A DNA stretch of 19,010 bases from GCA-2686295 sp964402995. GTDB lineage: Archaea > Nanobdellota > Nanobdellia > Woesearchaeales > GCA-2686295. The notes under the pieces were generated by a model. It was not told where the DNA came from and made no database searches. It saw only the letters and a list, made by a program, of their open reading frames with translations. Positions 6,093-14,622 of this stretch are shown in pieces (position 1 is the first letter of the stretch; the number at the start of each line of letters is the position of its first letter). The DNA lies in contig CAYOEA010000017.1 in the NCBI GenBank assembly GCA_964402995.1, forward strand, positions 1-19,010. Reading direction: 5' to 3'. The position numbers and the translations under genes are program-made.

Positions 6093-7820
6093 ATGAATAA
6101 AAAAGGCATGACTAGTTTACTTGTAAGAACTATATGGGTTGTTGCAATTCTCATCCTTACATTTTCTATTGTTTATGGTAAAATCTTAGCACCATTCTTA
6201 ATTAACGATAAAAATAGTAGAACTTATGAAAACTTTGTAACATTAAATACTAACATAAAATATCTTACTGGATTAGATTCAACTTTAAATAATGGTTTAA
6301 CTTTATTTGAAATTGAACCTGGATTTAGATTAATTGCCTTTGATTCAACAGAAAAAAGTGTTTCTTATAAAGCTTCAACAACTAAAGTAGATACTGTAGA
6401 AAAACCTAAATCTTGTCCTGAAGATAAAGCTTGCATTTGCTTATTTACAGGTGAAGGAGAAGGAATTAAAGAAACAAACTTAAATGAAAATCTTCAAGAA
6501 ATTAAATGTGAAACTTATGATGACATTAAATTTTATTCTGAAGCAAAAAAAGTTCAAACAACTGTTGGAAGTTTATCATTAAATGAAAAAGGTTCATCTT
6601 TAGGTTCAATAAAAGACAGTTCGAAACTTCTTAAAACTGATTTATTAGATGAAATTGTTTATCCTGTTTTCATTCAAAAAGTTGATTCTATAAATAAAGA
6701 TGTTTTTATTAATTTATATATTGAAAAATATAAAACTCCAGATGGTATGAATCACATTATAATATCTAATTATGATGAATTTTCAGATTATCGTTTTAAT
6801 TTAATTGGTGTTTGTTCATCAACTTCATCTACTGATTGTATTAATAAAAAATTTAATTCAGCATTCACAGATTCAAATGGAGATTTAAAATCATGTAGTT
6901 TTAATCCAAGAGATAATAACTGTGTTGCAATTCCAATTGAATTTTGCGAATTTGGTTTAATTGAATCTGATTGTGTTTGTTATGATCCAGACCCTGATGT
7001 TAAAGATAACAGAACTTTAAATTTTGGAATGTGTATTGACGAAAAATTTCAAGCTGTTTCACCAGATCAGAACATTTGTTTTTCAAGAAATATAATCAAA
7101 ACTAGTTCTTGTTCTGAATATAATGTTGGGTCTCCAAATACTTTAAATACTGGGAAAACTGATAAATTTAATACACAAAGAAAGTTTTCTTGTATTTTAG
7201 ATATATGTGAACTTGATGATAATTGTTTATATGTAAATGACAAATGTAAAAAATGTTTACCATCAAATCAAGGCAGCTGTAGTGAATATGGAAACGATGA
7301 AGTACTAAGACTTTTTGATCCTTGTGATTATGATGAAGACGGTCTTACTTTTGAAGAAGAAGATAATGGTTGTTTAGAATGCGCTATTCCTTTAGCTGAC
7401 GCTAAACTAGGAAATAACAAAGATGCATGCAGATATTATTCTACAAGCGATACTTGCATCAAGGATAGCTGCGGACTTAGTAAACAAACCACTCCTGTAA
7501 ATTGTTTTTTTGATGGTGGATGGGGATTAGGAGGATATAGTTTAGATTGTGATCTTTGTAAAAGTTCATGTAAATGTAGTGATTATAGTAATAAGTGGCC
7601 TGAATTAAGAATATTAGATCCATGTGATTGTGATGGAGATGGAAAAACTCGAGAAAAAGAAATTCTACAATTTGGTTGTCTTGACTGTAAAGAGATTAAA
7701 GATTGCTCTGATTATTTCTTAGAAAATAATTGCAAAAAGAATAATTGCCGCCTTAAATTAGCTCAAGACAAAAGATGTTCTTGGAATCCTGAAACTACAA
7801 AATGCGAAGAGACTGCCTAA
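6093..7820 (+). CDS. Large Cys-rich pilin-like protein with two EF-hand-like loops, 575 aa
   Basis: I take the ATG at 6093 (MNKKGMTS), about 8 bases after a GAGGG ribosome binding site, not the upstream TTG at 6078. A prepilin-type leader and helix (about residues 8-28) are followed by a beta-rich-looking segment with a CICLF cysteine cluster near residue 112, then a strongly Cys-rich C-terminal half. Two copies of D-P-C-D-x-D-x-D-G-x4-E-x-E occur with the loops at residues 412-423 and 512-523, exactly 100 residues apart, each followed by G-C-L-x-C. Acidic residues at loop positions 1, 3, 5 and 12 with Gly at 6 fit EF-hand/dockerin-type calcium binding. It is probably an extracellular, calcium-stabilised adhesin or tip protein; this is inference. 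Confidence 0.72.
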   Translation: MNKKGMTSLLVRTIWVVAILILTFSIVYGKILAPFLINDKNSRTYENFVTLNTNIKYLTGLDSTLNNGLTLFEIEPGFRLIAFDSTEKSVSYKASTTKVDTVEKPKSCPEDKACICLFTGEGEGIKETNLNENLQEIKCETYDDIKFYSEAKKVQTTVGSLSLNEKGSSLGSIKDSSKLLKTDLLDEIVYPVFIQKVDSINKDVFINLYIEKYKTPDGMNHIIISNYDEFSDYRFNLIGVCSSTSSTDCINKKFNSAFTDSNGDLKSCSFNPRDNNCVAIPIEFCEFGLIESDCVCYDPDPDVKDNRTLNFGMCIDEKFQAVSPDQNICFSRNIIKTSSCSEYNVGSPNTLNTGKTDKFNTQRKFSCILDICELDDNCLYVNDKCKKCLPSNQGSCSEYGNDEVLRLFDPCDYDEDGLTFEEEDNGCLECAIPLADAKLGNNKDACRYYSTSDTCIKDSCGLSKQTTPVNCFFDGGWGLGGYSLDCDLCKSSCKCSDYSNKWPELRILDPCDCDGDGKTREKEILQFGCLDCKEIKDCSDYFLENNCKKNNCRLKLAQDKRCSWNPETTKCEETA

Positions 7821-7829
7821 TTTATAGGA

Positions 7830-7840
7830 AAATATATAAA
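7830..7840 (+). promoter_or_regulatory. TATA box for a leaderless start at 7864
   Basis: AATATATAAA sits about 27 bases before the ATG at 7864, and no ribosome binding site lies between them. This fits leaderless initiation and would start a second transcription unit inside the cluster. Confidence 0.5.
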
Positions 7841-7863
7841 TTTTCGTCGACAGATTCTTAGTT

Positions 7864-8736
7864 ATGAGGAAAAAGGGTGGGAATTCCGATAATAAACTAA
7901 TTTTTATTGGCTTTATATTAGGCATCGTAGCTTTAGTTATATTCCTTATTTTTCAATTTGTTTCTAATGCACTTGATGATACTACTTATTGGCGTATGTA
8001 TTATTCTAAAGATGCAGGAACTATGATTTCTCTTGCAGATTCAGGTAGAGGAGTTTTTGATTTAAGTTATAATACTATTAACGCTGAAAAACCTCTTGCT
8101 TTTGAACTTCATAACAATAGTATGATTCAAATTTATGATATTTATCAAAATTCTAGACAAAAAGACGACACTACATTTAGATTTATTAGCGATAACCATA
8201 GTGAGATCGAACCTTCAAAAATTTATTCTCCTTATTTTAATATTCAGGTCACCAAAAAAAAAGTTTCTCTTTCAACCATGCCTTTAAGAAGAGATATTTG
8301 CGATACTCCAAGTACTAAAAAAACACCTGCTGATACTAAAATATTTATTCATACAGATATCAAAGATAATGGATTCTTAAAATTCCAATTTCAAAAAAAA
8401 TTAACTGATAAAGGATTTATAATTGCTCGTAGTGAAAATGAAGAAGGAATAAATTTATCTTTAGTCATCATCAAAGGTTCTGATGATAAGAGTATAAGTT
8501 TCTTCTATAAAGATAATGTTAGACGAAGTAAAAAATTAAGTTGCATTATAACTAATAATTATATCTCATCTTTCCCTGATACAATTTATAATTCCAGATT
8601 TGAAAAACTCAATCCTAATTCAGATTATAATAAATATTTTGTAAACTCAGATGATGAATTAGTTATTATTACTAAAAACTTAGAACCTGATACAGTTGAT
8701 AATTATATACAAGGGGTGATGGAGTATTACGAGTGA
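7864..8736 (+). CDS. Pilin-like membrane-anchored protein, 290 aa
   Basis: It starts MRKKGGNSDNK, with a K-K-G site slightly farther from the helix than in its neighbours (helix about residues 12-33). The ~255-residue external part is mixed and Lys/Asp/Ser-rich, with only a few cysteines (RRDIC, LSC). No known domain. It is followed by the 149-aa and 167-aa genes in what looks like a tight sub-operon (7864-13145). It is probably a conserved accessory subunit of the assembly; function not known. Confidence 0.65.
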   Translation: MRKKGGNSDNKLIFIGFILGIVALVIFLIFQFVSNALDDTTYWRMYYSKDAGTMISLADSGRGVFDLSYNTINAEKPLAFELHNNSMIQIYDIYQNSRQKDDTTFRFISDNHSEIEPSKIYSPYFNIQVTKKKVSLSTMPLRRDICDTPSTKKTPADTKIFIHTDIKDNGFLKFQFQKKLTDKGFIIARSENEEGINLSLVIIKGSDDKSISFFYKDNVRRSKKLSCIITNNYISSFPDTIYNSRFEKLNPNSDYNKYFVNSDDELVIITKNLEPDTVDNYIQGVMEYYE

Positions 8737-8770
8737 TCCTAGTGATGGAGAAACAAAATGGTTATTAACC

Positions 8771-9220
8771 ATGATTCCTAAGCTTATCTTTTTAGGCATT
8801 GCTATAACTGTTATTGTCGTATTTACGATGTTGTTTATTGTGAACAAGATTGATACTGAAATCTTAGAGTTAGAAGTTATCTATAATAAATTATTATACT
8901 CAAATAATGGCATTTCATATTATGATGCAGACACTGATAGAACTAGACTTGGAATTATTGATCTTGATAGATTTAATCAAACTATCATTAATCAATCCAT
9001 GATTTATGATGGTTCTCGTTATGCCGCTAAATTATCTCTTGCAAATAAAGTTGTATATTATCCTAATCAAAATTTATATGATAATCTTAAGCCACTTGAA
9101 GGACTCAAAGGATCAAGTGGTGTTGCATCTATGGAAAGAGGATTTAAAGTAGGTTACATTAATAATAGCGTGCTTAGTCAAAGTGTCTTAACAATTAAAG
9201 TTTTGAGGTTAAGATCATGA
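8771..9220 (+). CDS. Single-helix membrane protein, 149 aa; start uncertain
   Basis: From the ATG at 8771 the protein begins MIPKLIFLG and runs straight into a hydrophobic helix (about residues 3-24), followed by a ~120-residue soluble part. It lacks the K-K-G leader. The frame stays open upstream to 8720. A strong GGGGTGAT ribosome binding site (8713-8720) lies five bases before an in-frame ATT at 8726, so a non-ATG start adding ~15 residues is possible; the ATG at 8771 has no ribosome binding site. It overlaps the next gene by ATGA. The role is unknown, probably an accessory membrane part of the same system. Confidence 0.6.
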   Translation: MIPKLIFLGIAITVIVVFTMLFIVNKIDTEILELEVIYNKLLYSNNGISYYDADTDRTRLGIIDLDRFNQTIINQSMIYDGSRYAAKLSLANKVVYYPNQNLYDNLKPLEGLKGSSGVASMERGFKVGYINNSVLSQSVLTIKVLRLRS

Positions 9221-9720
9221 TCAATAACAAAAAAGGACAAGAATTCATTGTAGACATATTTGCTTATTTCATGTTTATGATAGTTGTTATTATTTTCATT
9301 GTTTTAATGTATGCACAAAAACTTGAATTTGATGAAAAAGTTGCTACTGGTTTACCTACAGACTTTGAAAAAACTAGATTATTAATTCTTCTTAGAACTC
9401 CTGCAACAAGTGGAGACATAACTATTGGAGAACTATTTATGGATGCACCTTTTAGCGATGATAAAAAAGACATTTTAAAAAAAGAATTAAAAAAAAATTT
9501 ATATTATGATTATAAGAATAATTGGCAAATAAAATTTTATTTAAATGATAAAATTCAAGCAGAATTTGGAAGTCCTAATCCTGACAAAACTGCCCACATT
9601 ACAGGAATCTTTGCCAATGATATAAGAGGATCAGTAGTTTCAATTCCTTCAAATAATGGACAAATTATCAAAGTAGTATTAGTTACTTGGAGTGATACAT
9701 TTCAAATCTTAATAAAATGA
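9217..9720 (+). CDS. Pilin-like protein, 167 aa
   Basis: The N-terminus MINNKKGQEFIVD has the K-K-G-Q site and a helix (about residues 13-32). The head begins with a Y-A-Q-K-L-E-F-D strand and contains an L-L-I-L-L-R-T-P segment near residues 56-63 before a mixed domain. No enzyme motif. A GAGGT ribosome binding site lies upstream, and the gene overlaps its neighbours by ATGA at both ends (9217-9220 and 9717-9720). It is therefore translated together with the large hydrolase that follows and may be its partner. Confidence 0.7.
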   Translation: MINNKKGQEFIVDIFAYFMFMIVVIIFIVLMYAQKLEFDEKVATGLPTDFEKTRLLILLRTPATSGDITIGELFMDAPFSDDKKDILKKELKKNLYYDYKNNWQIKFYLNDKIQAEFGSPNPDKTAHITGIFANDIRGSVVSIPSNNGQIIKVVLVTWSDTFQILIK

Positions 9721-12700
9721 ACAAAAAAGGACAACTATTCGTATTAATGGTCACAATTTTTACAGCTATAGCGCTATTATATTTATTTGTTAGTTTTTCT
9801 CATAAACATGACATGATTGATAAAGGCTCAGGAGTTAATGCAAATGGCGATCCTTTCGATTCTCACTTAAAAAGCTCTGCTGCGATTCTAAAAACATTTC
9901 AAAAACAAGAAGAAACATTGTTGTATTTAGATTTAGCTGCAAAAAAATCTTTAAAAGAATCTCTTATTGAACTTGGAGAAAGAGGTGGCCTTTACAAAGA
10001 AGAGTGTGGTCAATCAATTTATTATCTTTGGAATACTTGGCACAAAGATTGTTTTCCAAATGTTAATGAAAGTCTTAGACAATTATTTAAAAATAATTTC
10101 GAAAAAAAAATTAAAGTATCGCCAACACTACCGTTAGATTTTGATCATGATATTGGTATTTTTTACAATGATAAAATTATTGAATTAACAGGCAAACATC
10201 CAAATACTATTAGTATGGCTGTTTCTAATACTAACAATTTTATTCGATCTAATTCAGTCCCTGCACTCAGCAATAGTGCAAGAGCAAAGATTAATATTTT
10301 TGATGATGAAATCACTAAAGCAACGCAAGATCATGAAGGTATTTCACCTTACATAATAAAAGGATTAATTATGACCGAATCTAGCGGGAAAATTAACATC
10401 ATTAATAGCATAGGATGTGCAGGTTTAGGACAATTTTGCGATAGTACTGCGGTACAGTATTTTGGAAAAAATAATATCATTCAAGATTTAGAATCAAATT
10501 CAAAATGTAACAAAATTAATGGTTTAATTGAATGCCCTAATGATATTTATTCTAATGATGATAGATTTGATAAAGCAATTATGATTGATAAAATTGGTAA
10601 ATATTTGAATTGGCTTAAAAATTACTATGAAGATAAACAATTTTCAGATGCGATGTCGCTAGCAATTGCCGCATATAATGCAGGTCCTGGAACTGTTGAT
10701 GATGCAATTAAAAAAGTTCAGAATTCTCTTAATAAAGAAGACGTGAATTTTGCAGAAATAGCATCTGAACTTCCTGACCAAACACAAACTTATGTTCCTA
10801 GAGTTAATGAATACAGTATGCAATTTGGAGGAACTGATTTATCTATTGGATGGACTAATCAAGGTCTTAGTTCTAATATGCTTCATGGTACTTTTGAATT
10901 CAACCAAAATTTCAAAGTTTCTGAAAAATATAATTTTAGTGTTTATGATTTATTAACTGATTGGATTAATCAAACAATACAATTATGTGAAAATAATGTT
11001 AAAATATGCCTTGAAATTCGAATAAGAGATTTCAATAATAAATATCCTCAGTTTGAAATCCAAACTTTGAAAGAATGTGAATCAGGTCCTTACAAAGTAA
11101 TGTATGATTTTGCTGAGAAAATTTCTAATTGTGGTTTAGCTTCAGATGTAAACTGTTCATGTAAACTAACAACTGATTATACTATGAATGAAATTGATAA
11201 CATTCTTCAAATGTTCAAATATGATACGGAATATCAGATTGAATTCACACAATTCGCATTTGGCGGAGGAGAATATTCGAGTGTAAATTATACTAATACA
11301 CCAAAATTCTCATCAGTAAAAGACTTTAATGTTCCAGATAAACCCATTTCTTGGCTTAATGATTATGCTAATCATTTCAAAGCAGATGAAAAAGTTGAGA
11401 TTGTAAGATTAATTAGTGCTCTTGAAGAACAAACAGGAATGGAAGTTGCAATTATAGTTATTAACCAAACTAAAAATTATGAAACTAAAGCTTTAGAATT
11501 CTTCGATAAATGGGGCGTTGGAAATGTTGATGATGCAGGAATTTTATTTCTTCTATCACCTGAGCAAGAAGCAATCTCTATGATGATAGGTCGTGGCATT
11601 GATAATATTTTCAAAGCCACTGTATCTGAAGATATTGTTAATACTTACATTACTCCAAAAATAACTGACAAACTTAATGAAGGTTTAATTGAAGCTTTAG
11701 ATAAAATTTTCAACATTACACAAAATGATCCTAATTTCTTAATTGGAAAATTCGATAAAAATAACAAACCATTATTTGATGTTAAACAAAATATGGAGTT
11801 GCAAGAAGAATTTGCCAATAATGAAACAAAATTTATCAAAAACGAATTTTATCATATTAATAATACTCCTTACAGATTTAGTTTTGAATATGATAATAAT
11901 TACGAGTTTAGTAATGGTGAAATGTCTTTCTATAAAGATATCAGAAAAAGTGTTGATTTTGATGAAATATATTTAGTTAAAAAAAATAATACTTTTGAAT
12001 TTGTATTTAATGTAACTACTGCTTTTTTAAGCATTAATAATGGATTAAAAGATTATAAAGGTAAAGACTATAAAAAAGATTTCCCAGATAATGCTTGCAC
12101 TCTTTATCAAGATGTTTCTAGATTATGTTTAGATACAAAACAAGATTTACCTTATATGGAAAATCAAGAAATTCATGATTTAGATTCTAAAATTAAATTT
12201 GCTATAACGCTAAAAGATACAACACCACCTATCATTAAAAATCTTAAAACTGAATGGAGTGAAGAGTATGAAATGGTTATGCTTTCTTGGGAAATGACTC
12301 AAGATGAACATCACACCCTTAACAAATTTGAAGTGTATTATGATAATGAAAAAATCACAGATGCTACGCAAGATAAATTAATTTACACTTACTATAAAGA
12401 ATCCGATATTAAGCCAAGAGGAATGAATCAAGGAACACCAGCCATAAATGATGTGGAACTTGCTAAAAATTGGTTATGGTACGAATCAGGTCCAATTTAT
12501 AAATATCATTCTTTAATCAACCTCTCTTTCATTAATCAATCACAGCTTAATCATTATTTTGCAGTTATTGGTGAAGATGATCATAGAAATAAAGAAATAA
12601 GCAATCCTGAAAACTTTTTTATTAGTCTTCCAAATATTAAACTTAGAAATTATACTCAAGAATATATTGGTTTAAGACATATTTGGAAAACTATGCAAAC

Positions 12701-13145
12701 TTGCGCTCCAAATCCTTCATGTATAACAAGTAGTGGTTCTTTAGTCACTAGCGCTTTTGAACTTATTTTATCTTATCCACAATTCGTATTTAATGGTCTT
12801 GCACCTAGAGGCAATGCTAGTGTTATTTGTGATTATTCTTTATTAACAACTGTATTAAATCCTATGGACTTAGAAATTGGTGATGTTTTCTCTTCAGATA
12901 AACCTTCTTCAAGTTTTCCTGGAGCAGAACAAGGTACTGCAGGCATTTATATTGGAAAAGGAAATCCTAAAAACCCTGTTAATGGTTGTTATCAATCATA
13001 CACGCAAAATATTAGTGGCGAACAATTAGCTATTACTTCAACCATTAAAGGTGTTTGTTATGAAACTTTAGAAGATATTAAAAATGATGTTGGAATAAAT
13101 AAATATTGTCGAGATAGATCCACAAAACCAAAACTTAATCCATAA
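9717..13145 (+). CDS. Pilin-anchored lytic transglycosylase (SLT/GH23) with TPM domain, 1142 aa
   Basis: It starts MNKKGQLFVLM with a helix to about residue 26. Residues ~200-330 carry the SLT lytic transglycosylase signature: catalytic Glu candidate E221 in T-E-S-S-G-K, G236-L-G-Q-F, and A319-Y-N-A-G-P-G. Residues ~560-662 match the TPM domain: a T-G-M-E-V-A-I strand, F-F-D-K-W-G-V-G-N, and a GRGID segment. Residues ~837-925 look like a fibronectin-type/Ig-like module (T-P-P-I-I-K start). Near the C-terminus L-E-I-G-D-V-F and A-G-I-Y-I-G-K-G weakly recall NlpC/P60, but the usual His before G-I-Y is absent. SLT enzymes cleave the glycan strands of bacterial murein. Many sequons suggest glycosylation outside the cell. 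It is last in the cluster and far longer than typical SLT proteins. Confidence 0.85.
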   Translation: MNKKGQLFVLMVTIFTAIALLYLFVSFSHKHDMIDKGSGVNANGDPFDSHLKSSAAILKTFQKQEETLLYLDLAAKKSLKESLIELGERGGLYKEECGQSIYYLWNTWHKDCFPNVNESLRQLFKNNFEKKIKVSPTLPLDFDHDIGIFYNDKIIELTGKHPNTISMAVSNTNNFIRSNSVPALSNSARAKINIFDDEITKATQDHEGISPYIIKGLIMTESSGKINIINSIGCAGLGQFCDSTAVQYFGKNNIIQDLESNSKCNKINGLIECPNDIYSNDDRFDKAIMIDKIGKYLNWLKNYYEDKQFSDAMSLAIAAYNAGPGTVDDAIKKVQNSLNKEDVNFAEIASELPDQTQTYVPRVNEYSMQFGGTDLSIGWTNQGLSSNMLHGTFEFNQNFKVSEKYNFSVYDLLTDWINQTIQLCENNVKICLEIRIRDFNNKYPQFEIQTLKECESGPYKVMYDFAEKISNCGLASDVNCSCKLTTDYTMNEIDNILQMFKYDTEYQIEFTQFAFGGGEYSSVNYTNTPKFSSVKDFNVPDKPISWLNDYANHFKADEKVEIVRLISALEEQTGMEVAIIVINQTKNYETKALEFFDKWGVGNVDDAGILFLLSPEQEAISMMIGRGIDNIFKATVSEDIVNTYITPKITDKLNEGLIEALDKIFNITQNDPNFLIGKFDKNNKPLFDVKQNMELQEEFANNETKFIKNEFYHINNTPYRFSFEYDNNYEFSNGEMSFYKDIRKSVDFDEIYLVKKNNTFEFVFNVTTAFLSINNGLKDYKGKDYKKDFPDNACTLYQDVSRLCLDTKQDLPYMENQEIHDLDSKIKFAITLKDTTPPIIKNLKTEWSEEYEMVMLSWEMTQDEHHTLNKFEVYYDNEKITDATQDKLIYTYYKESDIKPRGMNQGTPAINDVELAKNWLWYESGPIYKYHSLINLSFINQSQLNHYFAVIGEDDHRNKEISNPENFFISLPNIKLRNYTQEYIGLRHIWKTMQTCAPNPSCITSSGSLVTSAFELILSYPQFVFNGLAPRGNASVICDYSLLTTVLNPMDLEIGDVFSSDKPSSSFPGAEQGTAGIYIGKGNPKNPVNGCYQSYTQNISGEQLAITSTIKGVCYETLEDIKNDVGINKYCRDRSTKPKLNP

Positions 13146-13166
13146 ATCTTCCAAGTAACTAAAAAT

Positions 13167-13177
13167 CTTTTTTCTTT
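13167..13177 (+). terminator. T-rich terminator after the pilin-like cluster
   Basis: A T-run (TCTTTTTTCTTTA region) shortly after the stop at 13145 and before the next promoter fits archaeal oligo-T termination. Confidence 0.4.
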
Positions 13178-13188
13178 ACAACAGCAAA

Positions 13189-13198
13189 CTTTTTAAAG
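13189..13198 (+). promoter_or_regulatory. TATA box of the RPA gene
   Basis: CTTTTTAAAG, about 40 bases before the ATG at 13237, would start transcription near 13217-13220. A GGGGGT ribosome binding site follows at 13222-13227. Confidence 0.55.
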
Positions 13199-13236
13199 CT
13201 CTTAGTACCCTAATTTATCTTGGGGGTTTTATTAGA

Positions 13237-14496
13237 ATGATTACTATACCATTAAATGACATTAAAGCTAAAATTAAGGAACAAACAAGTGTTTCCGATG
13301 AAGAACTTAATGCTAAAATTAAAGCAAAATTAGACCAATTATCAGGTCTTATTTCTGAAGAAGGTGCAGCGCACATTATCGCTAATGAATTGGGAGTAAA
13401 ATTAGTTGCTGCTCAAGGCGAAAAACTCACTGTTAAAAATATTCTTGCAGGTATGCGAAATATTGAAGTTAATGGTAAAGTTACTAGAAAATTTGAACTT
13501 CGTGAATTCGAAAAAGGAGATAGAAAAGGAAAACTTGCTTCTCTTATGATTTCAGATGAAACTGGCATGATTAGAGTTGTTTTCTGGAATGATCAAACTG
13601 ATAAATTTAATGAAATCAAAGAAGGCGATATTATTAAAGTTGAAAATGGTTATGTTAGAGATAATAATAATCGAAAAGAAATTCACTTAAATGATCAAGC
13701 TAAAGTTACTCTTAATCCTGAAGGTGTTAAAATCAATGCTGTTAGAGATTCTGTTCAAAGAAAAAAACTTAAAGAACTTGCAGAAGGAGATGAAAATATT
13801 GAAGTTTTAGCAACTATAGTTCAAGTTTTTGATATTCGTTTCTTCGAAATTGATCCTGAAACTGGTAAAAGAGCTATTGCTAAAGATGGTAAATTCTACT
13901 TTGGAGAAAAAGAAGTTCCAAATCCTGGTTACAATTATGTACTAAATCTTTTCCTTGATGATGGTTCTGATAATGTTAGAACTGTTCTTTGGAAAAACCA
14001 AATTATTAATCTTCTTAAAAAAACAGATGAAGAAATATTACAGTATAAAGATAATCCTGCAGCTTTTGAAACAGTAAAAAATGAATTACTTGGTGAAATT
14101 GTTAAAATTATTGGTCGAACTAATATGAATAAAGCATTTGAAAGACTTGAACTTGTTGCAAATGTTATTTATAGAGATGTTAATCCTGATGAAGAAATAA
14201 ATAAACTTCAGAGTGCAAATAATATTGTTCCTCCAGCAGTTCCAACAGCTGAACCTATTCCTTCAACGCCGGTTGTAGAAGAAGCAATTGCTCCTGCAGC
14301 GCCAGAGCCAACACCAACTCCTGCGCCAGAACCAGTTGTAAACACATCAGAACCTGCGCCTGTTGAAAACGTTGAAGTTCAGCCAGTTCAAACTCAAGCA
14401 AGTACTGAAACTGTAGAAGTTAAGAAAGCTGAATCTGTTGAGAACATGGAATCTGTTGAAGAAGAAATTTCTATTGATGATTTAGAAGACTTATAA
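13237..14496 (+). CDS. rpa: Replication protein A (ssDNA-binding, OB-fold), 419 aa
   Basis: This is an archaeal RPA, which coats single-stranded DNA in replication and repair. A helical N-terminal segment (residues ~1-65, I-S-E-E-G-A-A-H-I-I-A-N-E) leads to a first OB fold (~70-160, with G-K-V-T-R-K-F-E, L-M-I-S-D-E-T-G and V-V-F-W-N-D). A second OB-like domain follows (~180-315, with L-F-L-D-D-G-S-D-N-V-R-T-V-L-W-K), then a Pro/Ala/Glu-rich flexible linker (~330-390) and an acidic tail ending S-I-D-D-L-E-D-L. I see no C-terminal zinc finger. The tail resembles the acidic protein-binding tips of bacterial SSB, which suggests partner recruitment (inference). The start is supported by the GGGGGT site. 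RadA and RadB lie downstream. Confidence 0.88.
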   Translation: MITIPLNDIKAKIKEQTSVSDEELNAKIKAKLDQLSGLISEEGAAHIIANELGVKLVAAQGEKLTVKNILAGMRNIEVNGKVTRKFELREFEKGDRKGKLASLMISDETGMIRVVFWNDQTDKFNEIKEGDIIKVENGYVRDNNNRKEIHLNDQAKVTLNPEGVKINAVRDSVQRKKLKELAEGDENIEVLATIVQVFDIRFFEIDPETGKRAIAKDGKFYFGEKEVPNPGYNYVLNLFLDDGSDNVRTVLWKNQIINLLKKTDEEILQYKDNPAAFETVKNELLGEIVKIIGRTNMNKAFERLELVANVIYRDVNPDEEINKLQSANNIVPPAVPTAEPIPSTPVVEEAIAPAAPEPTPTPAPEPVVNTSEPAPVENVEVQPVQTQASTETVEVKKAESVENMESVEEEISIDDLEDL

Positions 14497-14622
14497 TCTT
14501 AAAATCAACAAACTAAGTCTTCAACAATTATTTTTTAATATTTATTTTCTAAAATAACCATTGTTAAATATATTTTCTAGAATTACACAAAGTATAAATA
14601 GATAATAACATAATAAAAACTT
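14497..14622. other. Intergenic: T-rich terminator and TATA promoter
   Basis: This gap holds T-runs (about 14527-14550) suited to terminating the RPA transcript. GTATAAATA at 14592-14600 lies about 26 bases before the ATG at 14623. With no ribosome binding site before that ATG, the lipid kinase gene is probably leaderless. Confidence 0.5.

Noticed and set aside
6041..6100. 19-codon ATG frame before the 575-aa gene
   Set aside because: No ribosome binding site of its own, no family N-terminus, and it overlaps the true start; probably just AT-rich leader sequence.
12828..13145. NlpC/P60 peptidase domain at the end of the 1142-aa protein
   Set aside because: Only G-I-Y-I-G and L-x-x-G-D-V-F resemble the family; the catalytic His before G-I-Y is missing and the Cys context is weak.
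13207..13227. ACCC/GGGT pairing that could cover the RPA ribosome binding site
   Set aside because: The predicted transcription start (about 13217-13220) lies after the ACCC arm, so it would not be in the mRNA.
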